From: Alphaproteobacteria bacterium UBA1301 | GTDB lineage: Bacteria > Pseudomonadota > Alphaproteobacteria > Micropepsales > Micropepsaceae | Assembly: GCA_002307725.1 (NCBI GenBank) | Contig: DBUB01000017.1 | Location: 1-64,000, forward strand | Direction: 5' to 3' | DNA: 64,000 nucleotides | Shown here: in pieces, positions 9,114 to 16,744 of the stretch | Position numbering within the stretch: position 1 is the first letter of the stretch | Layout of the letters: each line of letters starts with the position of its first letter | Notes under the pieces: generated by a model | Told to the model about the DNA's origin: nothing | Database searches by the model: none | Seen by the model: the letters and a program-made list of their open reading frames with translations, nothing else | Translations under genes and position numbers: made by a program

Positions 9114-9766
9114 CACCGCTCACCCCGGAATTGGTCGATGACGGCGACGTCCATGCTGTCGAAACGCTCGCGGATACGGAACAGGAAGATGCCGGTCACG
9201 ATCAAAGCGATCAGCACCGAGAAGGCAACGCTTGTTTCCACCACAAACGGCATGCCTTTGGCGCCGGTCGCCGCCAGCACCAGGCCGTTTTCGATCGACA
9301 TGAAACCGATCACCTGGCTGACGGCATTGCGGCGCGTCACCATCATCAGCATGCCGAGGAGGACGACCGACAGCGCAAACACCAGATCCTGCCGCGCCAG
9401 AACGCCAATGCCGGGGGTCGCACGCATCATCAGCGCCATCGCCAGCCCGACCAGCGCCATTCCTGCGAGAATGGTCGGTCCAACACCGACCACGATCTCG
9501 ACCGTGCGATGGATCTTCAAATTGCGAATGATCCAAGTCAGCACCAGCGGGATCAGCACCGTTTTGAAGCCAAATTCGATCGCCGCGGTGATCAATAGAT
9601 GCGGGGCATGCTGTGTCTCGGCTTGCCAGCCGATGGCAAGCGCCAGCACCAGCGATTGCGCTGCAAAGGTGTTGATCAGTGGTGGCAGCCGGTCCTGGTA
9701 CAGTAGCGAGAAACTCAGGAGCACCAGCGAGCCCGCAAGGAAATGTGCGACGGTGAGGGTGTCCAT
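9113..9766 (-). CDS. hyfE: Hydrogenase-4-like membrane subunit HyfE
   Basis: A 217-residue integral membrane protein with about six or seven helices, matching HyfE in length and order. HyfE resembles a NuoK-like module with extra helices. A supporting stretch is VIGFMSIENGLVLAATG, where the Glu inside a helix corresponds to the conserved NuoK-type glutamate. It overlaps hyfC by its start codon and ends at the start of hyfF, so translation is coupled. It probably joins the membrane arm to the quinone- or ferredoxin-linked arm. No direct cofactor site is expected. Confidence 0.86.
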   Translation of the reverse strand: MDTLTVAHFLAGSLVLLSFSLLYQDRLPPLINTFAAQSLVLALAIGWQAETQHAPHLLITAAIEFGFKTVLIPLVLTWIIRNLKIHRTVEIVVGVGPTILAGMALVGLAMALMMRATPGIGVLARQDLVFALSVVLLGMLMMVTRRNAVSQVIGFMSIENGLVLAATGAKGMPFVVETSVAFSVLIALIVTGIFLFRIRERFDSMDVAVIDQFRGER

Positions 9767-10722
9767 CAGAAGCTCCGCGACACGAACAAGAGCAGCACCG
9801 CCAGCAGCGCCAGCATCAACGCGACACCAGCGAATTGCGGCACCCGGAACACCCGCATCTTGGCACCAGCGATCTCAAAAAAGGCGAGCAGCTTGGCGGC
9901 GACCACCAGCTTAATGAGATAGACGCCAAAGCCGAGGCCATAAGCGAGCAGCGTGCTTCCAGCCGGTGCCAAGCCCCAAGGTATAAACACCACCGCAATC
10001 AGCGACACGTACAGCAGCAGCTTCAGCGCCTGGGCCAACTCGATCAATCCAAGATGGCGGCCGGAATATTCCAGAATCATCGCCTCGTGCACCATCGTCA
10101 GCTCAAGATGGGTGGCGGGATTGTCGACCGGAATGCGCCCGTTCTCGACCACGGCCAGCATGGCAAGCCCGACGAACGCGAGCATCAGCGAGATGTGCAA
10201 CCCGGGCACGGTCGCTTGAACGGTCGCGGCGATTTCCGCCAGACGCGTGGTTCCGGCAATCAGCGACAGGCCGAAGATAATCATCAGCATCGCTGGTTCT
10301 GCGACCGTGGCGAACAGCATCTCGCGGGACGCGCCGAGGCCGCCAAACGCGGTGCCGATGTCAAGACCGGCCAGCGCCAAGGCGAAGCGGGCGGCGGCGA
10401 GCAGGCCGACGATCACGATGAGATCGGCGATTGGCGCCAGCCCTGGCGTTTGCGCAAAGGTTGGAACCAGGGTTGCGGCCACCCAGGTCGCGGCCAGAAT
10501 GAAGGTCGGCGCGGCGGTGAAGATCCACGAGGCATCGTGCGAAATGATCGTCTCTTTGCGCATCAGCCGCGCGATGTCGCGATAGGGCTGGAAGATGGAG
10601 GCGCCGCGGCGGCGTTGCAGTCCGGCTTTGGTTTTGCGCACGATGCCGGTCAGCAGCGGTGCCAGCGCCATTACCAGCACCGCTTGCAAGATTGCCAGGA
10701 TCAGGGTTTCGCTCACGACCAT
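9766..10722 (-). CDS. hyfC: Hydrogenase-4-like membrane anchor HyfC/HycD (NuoH family)
   Basis: A 318-residue membrane protein of the NuoH/HycD family that anchors the peripheral arm. Family signs: GIVRKTKAGLQRRRGAS near the N-terminus, the FQPYRDIARLMRKE segment, and the acidic loop ENGRIPVDNPATHLELTM with EYSGRH. In complex I that loop lies by the quinone cavity. ATG at 10722 overlaps the 3' end of hyfB by ten bases. With hyfB, E and F it completes a membrane arm. The conserved acidic loop suggests energy coupling is kept although the NiFe site is absent. Confidence 0.9.
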   Translation of the reverse strand: MVVSETLILAILQAVLVMALAPLLTGIVRKTKAGLQRRRGASIFQPYRDIARLMRKETIISHDASWIFTAAPTFILAATWVAATLVPTFAQTPGLAPIADLIVIVGLLAAARFALALAGLDIGTAFGGLGASREMLFATVAEPAMLMIIFGLSLIAGTTRLAEIAATVQATVPGLHISLMLAFVGLAMLAVVENGRIPVDNPATHLELTMVHEAMILEYSGRHLGLIELAQALKLLLYVSLIAVVFIPWGLAPAGSTLLAYGLGFGVYLIKLVVAAKLLAFFEIAGAKMRVFRVPQFAGVALMLALLAVLLLFVSRSF

Positions 10723-12704
10723 ATCGCAAGCCCCGTGAGCAAAAGGACGAGAGCAACGAAGACGATGCCGAGATAGGCGCGGATCGTCAGGTACTGGAAG
10801 GGATTAAGCCGGTCGGCCAGAAAGCCGATCGTTTTGCCGACCGGCGCATAGAGCAACTCCCAGGCGGAATCGTGCAGCGTCGCGGTGAATTTGGCCGGTG
10901 CGAGATCGCATGGCGCCGGCATCTCAACCGTCTCACGGGCACCGAAGGCGATGGAGGCGTAAACGCGGCGGATCGGCTGGGCGAAGCTGCCTGCCGAATA
11001 TTGCGCCAACAGATTGATTTCGGGATGGCCGCAATCCCAAGTGTCGCTGCGCCGGGTGGCGCGATTGGCGAGCAGATGCACCAGCGCGGCGACCAGCAGC
11101 GTCGCGCCGATCAGGCCAAGCGCGATGATGAGACCGCTATAGGTGTTGTGGTTTGCCGCCACCGGCACGAGCGGGCTCACCGCATTGGCAATCGGCATTC
11201 GCGCGGTGGTCAGCATCTGCGACGCCGGACCGAGGAGATTGGTGAAAAATCCCGGCACTACGCCCGCCACGATGCAGCCACCGGCCAGCGCGGCCATCGC
11301 CAAACGCGAAACGCGATCGGTTTCCCTCGCCGCTGTGGCCGCCGCACTGCGCGCGCGTCCGAGAAAGGTGACGCCGAACGCCTTGACAAAACACGCCGCC
11401 GCCAGTGCCGCCGACAACGCCAAGATCGCAGCCGCGGTCGGGATCAACAGGCGCAGGCCCCATTGCGGCAGCGAACCGGAAAGGAACGCCGCCTGAAACA
11501 CCATCCACTCGGACGCAAACCCGTTGAGCGGCGGCAGCGCGGAAATTGCCGTCGCGCCGATCAGGAAGGCGAGCGCAGTCTGCGGCATGGTGCGGATGAG
11601 CCCGCCGAGGCGGTCGATGTCGCGCGTCCCCGTCGCGTTTTGGATCGCACCCGCGCCGAAGAACAACAGGCTCTTGAACAGCGAATGATTGAAGACGTGG
11701 AACAGCGCCGCCGTGGCGGCCAGTGCGGCGGCGGCGGGCAAATGCGCCGCGCGGAACGCCAGTGCCATCCCGAGCGCGACGAAGATGATGCCGATGTTTT
11801 CGACCGTGTGATAGGCGAGCAGGCGCTTCAGATCATGCTGCATCAGCGCGTAGAGCACGCCGAGCAGAGCCGTCACGGCGCCGATCGCGATCACGGCAAG
11901 GCTCAACGTCCAATCCACCGGTCCCATCAAATCGAATGTGATGCGGATAAAGCCGTAGACCGCAACCTTCGTCATCACGCCGCTCATCAAGGCGGAAACG
12001 TGGCCGGGCGCGGCGGGATGGGCTAGCGGCAGCCAGGCGTGCAGCGGGAAGATACCCGCCTTCGATCCCGCCCCCAGCAGCGCCAGTGCCAGCACCAGAC
12101 CGGGAAGTCCCGCCCCATGCGCGCGCATGGCGGCAAAGGTGAAATCGCCACCCGCGGCCATTACGGCAAAACAGATCATCAAAGCGAACGTGCCGAAGCC
12201 CGCCATCGCCACATAGATCAGTCCGGCACGCAAATTCTGCGGGTCGCGATCATGGCTCACCACCAAGGCCCAAGACAGCACCGACATGCATTCCCAAGCG
12301 AACAGGAAGGTGAAGGCGTCATCACTGACGACAACGAGGTTCATCGCTGCGATGAAGGCGGGCACGAACGGCACGACGCGCTCGGGCGACGTCTCATGTC
12401 GGCCATAGCCGATGGCGAACAGGCTCGCCACCGCGCCACCAAGATTCACGACAACGAGAAACACCGCTGCCAACGCATCGAGGCGGAAATGCATGCCGAT
12501 CCACGGAATACCGAGCGGCAGCGTCAGTGTCTCGGTGCTGCCGTTGAGCAGGGCCGTAACCGCGACCGCCAATCCCGCCACTGCGACCAGGGCGCAGGCG
12601 CCGTACACGGCAGCGTTCGCCCAGCGCCGGCGGCTCACGGTCGCCGCCAACAGCGCGAGGCCGAACAGCACGGCAGGGCCTAGCAATGCGGCAAGGATCA
12701 GCAT
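10713..12704 (-). CDS. hyfB: Hydrogenase-4-like membrane subunit HyfB (NuoL family)
   Basis: First gene of the leftward hyf-like operon: a proton-channel protein of about 663 residues in the NuoL/HyfB family. ATG at 12704 gives a directly hydrophobic start (MLILAALLGPAVL). A GTG at 12737 would add 11 residues and has no clear ribosome binding site. Motifs: the ion-channel helix GSKAGIFPLHAWLPLAHPAAPGH, HVSALMSG, YHTVENIGII, and FHVFNHSLFKSLLFFGAGA. With hyfF it gives two antiporter-like subunits. The operon has no HyfA or HyfH ferredoxin-like subunits and no HyfD, so its electron donor must be another protein or must bind directly to HyfI/HyfG. Confidence 0.9.
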   Translation of the reverse strand: MLILAALLGPAVLFGLALLAATVSRRRWANAAVYGACALVAVAGLAVAVTALLNGSTETLTLPLGIPWIGMHFRLDALAAVFLVVVNLGGAVASLFAIGYGRHETSPERVVPFVPAFIAAMNLVVVSDDAFTFLFAWECMSVLSWALVVSHDRDPQNLRAGLIYVAMAGFGTFALMICFAVMAAGGDFTFAAMRAHGAGLPGLVLALALLGAGSKAGIFPLHAWLPLAHPAAPGHVSALMSGVMTKVAVYGFIRITFDLMGPVDWTLSLAVIAIGAVTALLGVLYALMQHDLKRLLAYHTVENIGIIFVALGMALAFRAAHLPAAAALAATAALFHVFNHSLFKSLLFFGAGAIQNATGTRDIDRLGGLIRTMPQTALAFLIGATAISALPPLNGFASEWMVFQAAFLSGSLPQWGLRLLIPTAAAILALSAALAAACFVKAFGVTFLGRARSAAATAARETDRVSRLAMAALAGGCIVAGVVPGFFTNLLGPASQMLTTARMPIANAVSPLVPVAANHNTYSGLIIALGLIGATLLVAALVHLLANRATRRSDTWDCGHPEINLLAQYSAGSFAQPIRRVYASIAFGARETVEMPAPCDLAPAKFTATLHDSAWELLYAPVGKTIGFLADRLNPFQYLTIRAYLGIVFVALVLLLTGLAIWS

Positions 12705-13032
12705 TGGGTTTGCCTGTGGACGAAGCGGGGTGCCCACCAGCCCGCTCGAACCGAAGCGTGCCCGTGGAAAGATGTTTTGACGGTTACGACTGATACGTCA
12801 CGCATCTTTTTGTCAATATTTTGCCCAAAATGGAATATCGATTAGTTAATATCTCTTTGATCGAGCGGTCGTGAATGATCCGCCCGGGGTGCAGAGCTTG
12901 CTGTGTTGTCTGAAGCGTCGGTAGCAAAGCACAAAATTCGTTGTGTATTGATGTTTTGAACATTATATTTCAGAGTTGCAGCGACACGGCCTACCGCTTT
13001 GCGATCGGCGTGCCCGGCGCAAGAGGGTTCAG
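12705..13032. promoter_or_regulatory. Divergent promoter region of the hyf-like operon and the small gene at 13033
   Basis: This stretch lies between hyfB (leftward) and the 123-residue protein gene (rightward). Its centre (about 12790-12870 and 12930-12970) is much richer in A and T than its surroundings. It holds an inverted repeat, ATTTTG-CC-CAAAAT, at 12818-12831. That could be an operator, but I cannot tie it to a known regulator. No FNR or NarP box was evident. No gene is seen inside. Confidence 0.4.
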
Positions 13033-13404
13033 ATGGTCTCTGAGAGAGTTTTCCACGACGCCGTGACGGGAGATTTGAGCGATGCGCTATCGCTCATCGA
13101 TGCGGCGCGTGGGGCCTATCAAAAAGCGCTGAGTGAAGGCCTTTCGCTGGCCTACATTGCCGAGCAGTCGGGGCGCCCGCAGTATTGGTTCGCCGCCAAT
13201 ATTCTGCATGTCGTGGAGGTGCTGGGGCAGCCCCCCGGCGAAACCGCCCATCACGTCCTGGCGCGTGAGATCATTGCCGGATTGAAACTCGCCGACGACA
13301 TGTTGGTGATGATCTCAGACGACAGCCAGCCAGCGTTCGCCGATTTGCGCGTCACCAGCGCCGAATTCGAGCGCTATATGGCGTGGGCGCGCACGGTTTA
13401 TTGA
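13033..13404 (+). CDS. Small cytoplasmic protein of unknown function
   Basis: A 123-residue protein starting at ATG 13033 behind AAGAGGG, a good ribosome binding site; a TTG start further upstream has none. It appears helical and acidic, with no signal peptide, membrane segment or cysteine pair. The segment GAYQKALSEGLSLAYIAEQSGRP looks like a helix-turn-helix-type arrangement, but I would not call it a DNA-binding protein on that alone. I do not recognise the family. It diverges from the hyf-like operon and converges with otsA, so it could belong functionally with either. Its codon use resembles the neighbours and it is very likely a real gene. Confidence 0.6.
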   Translation: MVSERVFHDAVTGDLSDALSLIDAARGAYQKALSEGLSLAYIAEQSGRPQYWFAANILHVVEVLGQPPGETAHHVLAREIIAGLKLADDMLVMISDDSQPAFADLRVTSAEFERYMAWARTVY

Positions 13405-13473
13405 GACCTGACTATTGCGAGCCGGGCCGATGTCCGGATTTGTCCTCGCATGTCGTATCTGAAGCGCCCGTCG

Positions 13474-15750
13474 CTAGGTGAGAGAAAACATGTTCCAGCG
13501 GTGTGCCTTTTGCTCTTGTTCCGTCAGATCGAGAATTCGTTGTTTTTTGCGTAAGCGGTTGGCGTCCAGCAGCATCTGCCCGGCCCAGCGATAGACGTTG
13601 CGGGCGCGCACGAGGTCGCGCATGAGATGCATACGTTCGCCCTGATCGGCTGGCGGCATGCTGAGCGCCCGTTCGATTGTTGCCCCCATTCCATTGGCGT
13701 CGTAGGGATTGACGATTAGCGCCTCCGAAAGCTCCCGAGAGGCTCCGGCAAAGCTTGAAAGAACCAGCACGCCCTGGCCGTCGTCACGGGCGGCGACAAA
13801 TTCCTTGGCGACGAGGTTCATGCCGTCGTGCAGGCTCGATACGATGCAAAGGTCGGCCGCGCGGAAGAGTTCGAAGACCTCGTGAGGCTCGTGGTGCCGC
13901 ACCGCCAGCACGATGGGGTTGTATCCTTCGCTGCCGTGCTTGGCGTTGACCGCCGCTGCCTCGGCCAGTGCTTCTTCCTGCACCGCGCGATAACTGGTCA
14001 ATTTGCTCCGCGTCGGGGCGGCGGCTTGATAGAAAACAAAGCGCCCCTTCCATTCCGGATGCTCCGTCAGGAACGAGTCTACCGCCCGCATCCTGTCGAC
14101 GATTCCCTTCGTGTAGTCAAAACGCTCGACGCCGACGGCCAGCTTGCACTCGGGCGACAGACCCAATCGCGCAAAGACCGCAGCGCGGCACTCCGGCACG
14201 GGCTTTTGGTGAGCCATCGCCGCAGGCGGCCACTCGATGGAGATGGGGTAAGGGCGCACGAGCGTCTCGTGTCCGCCGAGCGTGACCGAAGCATGTTCGC
14301 GGTCGATACGGCTTTCCACAAAGCGATCCACGGTCTCCAGGAAGTTATTGCAGTGGAATTGCGTGTGGAAACCCAGAATGGAACTTCCGAGCATCCCTTG
14401 GACGATTTCCTCTTTCCAGGGGCAAATGCTGAAGGTCTCGGCATTCGGCCATGGAATGTGCCAGAACGTAATCACGGTGGCGCCTGGAAGCCGGTTCCGG
14501 ATCATCCGCGGCAACAGGGCAAAGTGATAGTCCTGTACCAGAACGATGGGTGTGGTGGTCTTGGCTTCTTTGATAATGGCATCTGCAAAACGCTCGTTGA
14601 TGCGCTTGTAGGTTTGCCAGTCGGATTCGCGGAATGTCGGGCGGACGAAAGCAATATGGCAGAGCGCCCAGAGCCCTTCGTTGGCGAGTCCGTAGTAATA
14701 TTCATCCTGCTCTTCATCGGAAAGCCACACCCGGCGCAGTGTATAAGTGGGCGTATCCGGTGGAACCGCAATGTGATCGTTCGCATCGACGACATCGCGA
14801 TCGGCATTGCCGCTGCCGTGGGCGATCCAGGTGCCGCCGCAGGCCCGCATCACCGGTTCAAGAGCAGAGACAAGACCGCTGGCCGGCAATTGGATGTCGA
14901 CGCCCGCCGCGGTCCGGTTGTGGATATACGGCTCGCGGTTGGACACCACGATCACTTCCGTTCCCGCGAGGTCTGTTTCCATAAGGCGGCGCACGGCCGA
15001 TGCGTCCCATACCGTGCGGTCCTCCTCCATGCCGGGGCGATTGAGGTCTAGTTGACGGATCAGTTGACGGACTTCGTGCTCGAACGGGCCAGACCCGGCG
15101 GGTACGGTTTGCCCCGACCGCGCGCTGACGAGAGTGTGCCGGATTTGTAAAGTCCAACGGCGGATGAATGAAACGGCCACAAAGGTCGCAACGATGATGG
15201 TGGCAAGTAGTATGATCGCCAGGATCGCTAGAAAGTACCGGCGAATTTCCGCGCCGCGCTGCTTGGCAAAGCCGAGGTCGTTGAGAATCACTAAATGTCC
15301 GCGTCCAGACAGAACCGGAAAGGCGCCGATGAGAAGATCATGGCCGTCGGCGTGAAACGACGAAAAGCTGTCCGTATCCGAGCGCGCGACCTTCTCGCAT
15401 GAAAAGATCGCCGGCATCAGCTTTGTGGGATAACGCAGATTTCCCCGTTCGTCGCAGTAGCCGACAGCTAAGACCTTTTCGTCCTCCGCGATGCGTTCGA
15501 GCAAGGCTTTGACGGCGCTCGAGTTATCCTGCGAGAGCAGCGTTTCGAGATTATCGCGGGTGACGTTGAGAACCAGCTTGGAGCGCGTTTCGACATCGGC
15601 GCGCGACCACTGTTGCATAAAGGAGGTTGCGAACGGGGACGCGGCGAGAATGATTAGTGTGACGAACACGAGTGCTACAGCACCGTAACCAGCGAATGTC
15701 TTGACATCCTGAGACGCCCAAGCCTGCCGCAGCTTCTTCAGCATCGTCAA
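13474..15750 (-). CDS. otsA: Trehalose-6-phosphate synthase fused to a membrane sensor-like module
   Basis: A 758-residue protein. Residues about 264-745 form a GT20 trehalose-6-phosphate synthase: it opens at VIVVSNREPY, has TFWHIPWP in the UDP-glucose/Glc6P site, VGVERFDYTKGI, and VSSLHDGMNLVAKEF. It makes trehalose-6-phosphate from UDP-glucose and glucose-6-phosphate. Unusually, about 260 residues precede this: TM helix 1 (21-41), a periplasmic segment (42-170), TM helix 2 (171-195) and a HAMP-like linker (about 196-240). That is the input layout of a sensor kinase, placed on a metabolic enzyme. E. coli OtsA is roughly 470 residues and soluble. The divergent neighbour otsB supplies the phosphatase. 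Catalysis is well supported; sensing is inference. Confidence 0.9.
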   Translation of the reverse strand: MTMLKKLRQAWASQDVKTFAGYGAVALVFVTLIILAASPFATSFMQQWSRADVETRSKLVLNVTRDNLETLLSQDNSSAVKALLERIAEDEKVLAVGYCDERGNLRYPTKLMPAIFSCEKVARSDTDSFSSFHADGHDLLIGAFPVLSGRGHLVILNDLGFAKQRGAEIRRYFLAILAIILLATIIVATFVAVSFIRRWTLQIRHTLVSARSGQTVPAGSGPFEHEVRQLIRQLDLNRPGMEEDRTVWDASAVRRLMETDLAGTEVIVVSNREPYIHNRTAAGVDIQLPASGLVSALEPVMRACGGTWIAHGSGNADRDVVDANDHIAVPPDTPTYTLRRVWLSDEEQDEYYYGLANEGLWALCHIAFVRPTFRESDWQTYKRINERFADAIIKEAKTTTPIVLVQDYHFALLPRMIRNRLPGATVITFWHIPWPNAETFSICPWKEEIVQGMLGSSILGFHTQFHCNNFLETVDRFVESRIDREHASVTLGGHETLVRPYPISIEWPPAAMAHQKPVPECRAAVFARLGLSPECKLAVGVERFDYTKGIVDRMRAVDSFLTEHPEWKGRFVFYQAAAPTRSKLTSYRAVQEEALAEAAAVNAKHGSEGYNPIVLAVRHHEPHEVFELFRAADLCIVSSLHDGMNLVAKEFVAARDDGQGVLVLSSFAGASRELSEALIVNPYDANGMGATIERALSMPPADQGERMHLMRDLVRARNVYRWAGQMLLDANRLRKKQRILDLTEQEQKAHRWNMFSLT

Positions 15751-15992
15751 CGGCTCCGTCTATGTTTCCGGTTGCGACCGGCAGGCTTCTCCACTTTGGT
15801 CCGAATGACCGACCAGTCGTCGTACCGGACTTATGCCTTCGGCGTCAATCAAATCCCTTCGTTGGTATTTGCTACACTTTAATTCCCCTTGGAATTCCGT
15901 GGCACATGATGCGTTCGCTGCGGCATGAAAAAGTGTCACCGGTCAGGAATGGGTTGACCATGTGAGGGGAATGTGGACACTGAAGTGCGCGG
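15751..15992. promoter_or_regulatory. Divergent otsA/otsB control region with a possible EcfG-type promoter
   Basis: This holds the promoters of the leftward otsA and rightward otsB. At 15891-15915 there is GGAAT, sixteen bases, then CGTT, directed toward otsB. That is one mismatch from the GGAAC-N16/17-CGTT pattern of the alphaproteobacterial general stress sigma factor EcfG, whose regulons often include trehalose genes. The match is short and could be chance. No mirrored site was seen for otsA. Confidence 0.35.
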
Positions 15993-16736
15993 TTGAAAGA
16001 GAATGATACGCTGGAGCACGAAATCCCTAAGCCGAACCGGCATTGGGCCCTCTTTCTTGATCTTGATGGAACTCTGCTAGATATAGCGGACACTCCGAAC
16101 GCGATTGTCATTCCTCAAATGCTTGTGCCGTCGTTGGTTGTGGTCGCTGCTTGGCTTGATGGGGCACTTGCCATCGTCAGTGGCCGGACGCTCCAAAACA
16201 TCGACGACATATTGAGTCCGATGGTGTTACCTTGTGCGGGTGAACACGGTGCGATTTTCCGGCTGCCGGATGGCACGATCAAGCGAGCCGATCCCGTGTG
16301 TGCCGTTCCCGCTGCGTGGAAATCGCATATTGAGTCGGTCGCGAAACGCTGGACGGGCGTTGCCGTGGAAAGCAAAGATTTCAACATTACGGTTCATTTC
16401 CGGCAAGCGCCCGAGCGCCGAGACGGAATCCGTGAACTTCTTTGGCACACGATCCAAGACAATACCGCCGGGTTCGAGATTCTGTCGGCCCATATGGCAT
16501 ACGAGCTAAGGCACCGATCCCTGACAAAAGGATCGGCGGTTTCGACATTCATGCATCGGGAACCCTTTGCCGGTCGCATCCCTGTATTCGTCGGTGACGA
16601 CGTAACCGACGAGGACGGATTCCGCGTTGCGACGGAACTGGGGGGCATGGGGTTGCGCGTTGCCGATGCTTTTGACGGTAGGCCCGCCAATGTGCGGGCG
16701 TGGCTTCAGTCGTTTCGGTCCGGTAACGGAGGTTGA
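15993..16736 (+). CDS. otsB: Trehalose-6-phosphate phosphatase
   Basis: A 247-residue HAD-superfamily phosphatase that releases trehalose from trehalose-6-phosphate. HAD motif I is FLDLDGTLLD (nucleophile Asp23, general acid Asp25). Motif II lies in AIVSGRTL, and motif IV is GDDVTDEDGF. VVGEHGA-like family text appears as CAGEHGAIFR. The start is TTG at 15993: an in-frame stop sits twelve bases upstream and no ATG is usable. It diverges from otsA, its metabolic partner. Its stop overlaps the region where the GH15 gene starts, so the two are one transcript. Confidence 0.9.
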   Translation: MKENDTLEHEIPKPNRHWALFLDLDGTLLDIADTPNAIVIPQMLVPSLVVVAAWLDGALAIVSGRTLQNIDDILSPMVLPCAGEHGAIFRLPDGTIKRADPVCAVPAAWKSHIESVAKRWTGVAVESKDFNITVHFRQAPERRDGIRELLWHTIQDNTAGFEILSAHMAYELRHRSLTKGSAVSTFMHREPFAGRIPVFVGDDVTDEDGFRVATELGGMGLRVADAFDGRPANVRAWLQSFRSGNGG

Positions 16737-16744
16737 GTCAAGCC

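Noticed and set aside
10659..12026. Long plus-strand open frame opposite hyfB
   Set aside because: Its product is Arg/Gln/Asp-rich with no hydrophobic core. It is the codon shadow of a GC-rich gene on the other strand.
5644..12704. Active formate hydrogenlyase or group 4 NiFe hydrogenase
   Set aside because: The four NiFe cysteine ligands are not present in the large subunit, and formate dehydrogenase, ferredoxin subunits and maturation genes are absent.
13828..15051. 407-codon open frame opposite otsA
   Set aside because: No ribosome binding site and no family text; it lies entirely within the well-supported GT20 coding sequence.
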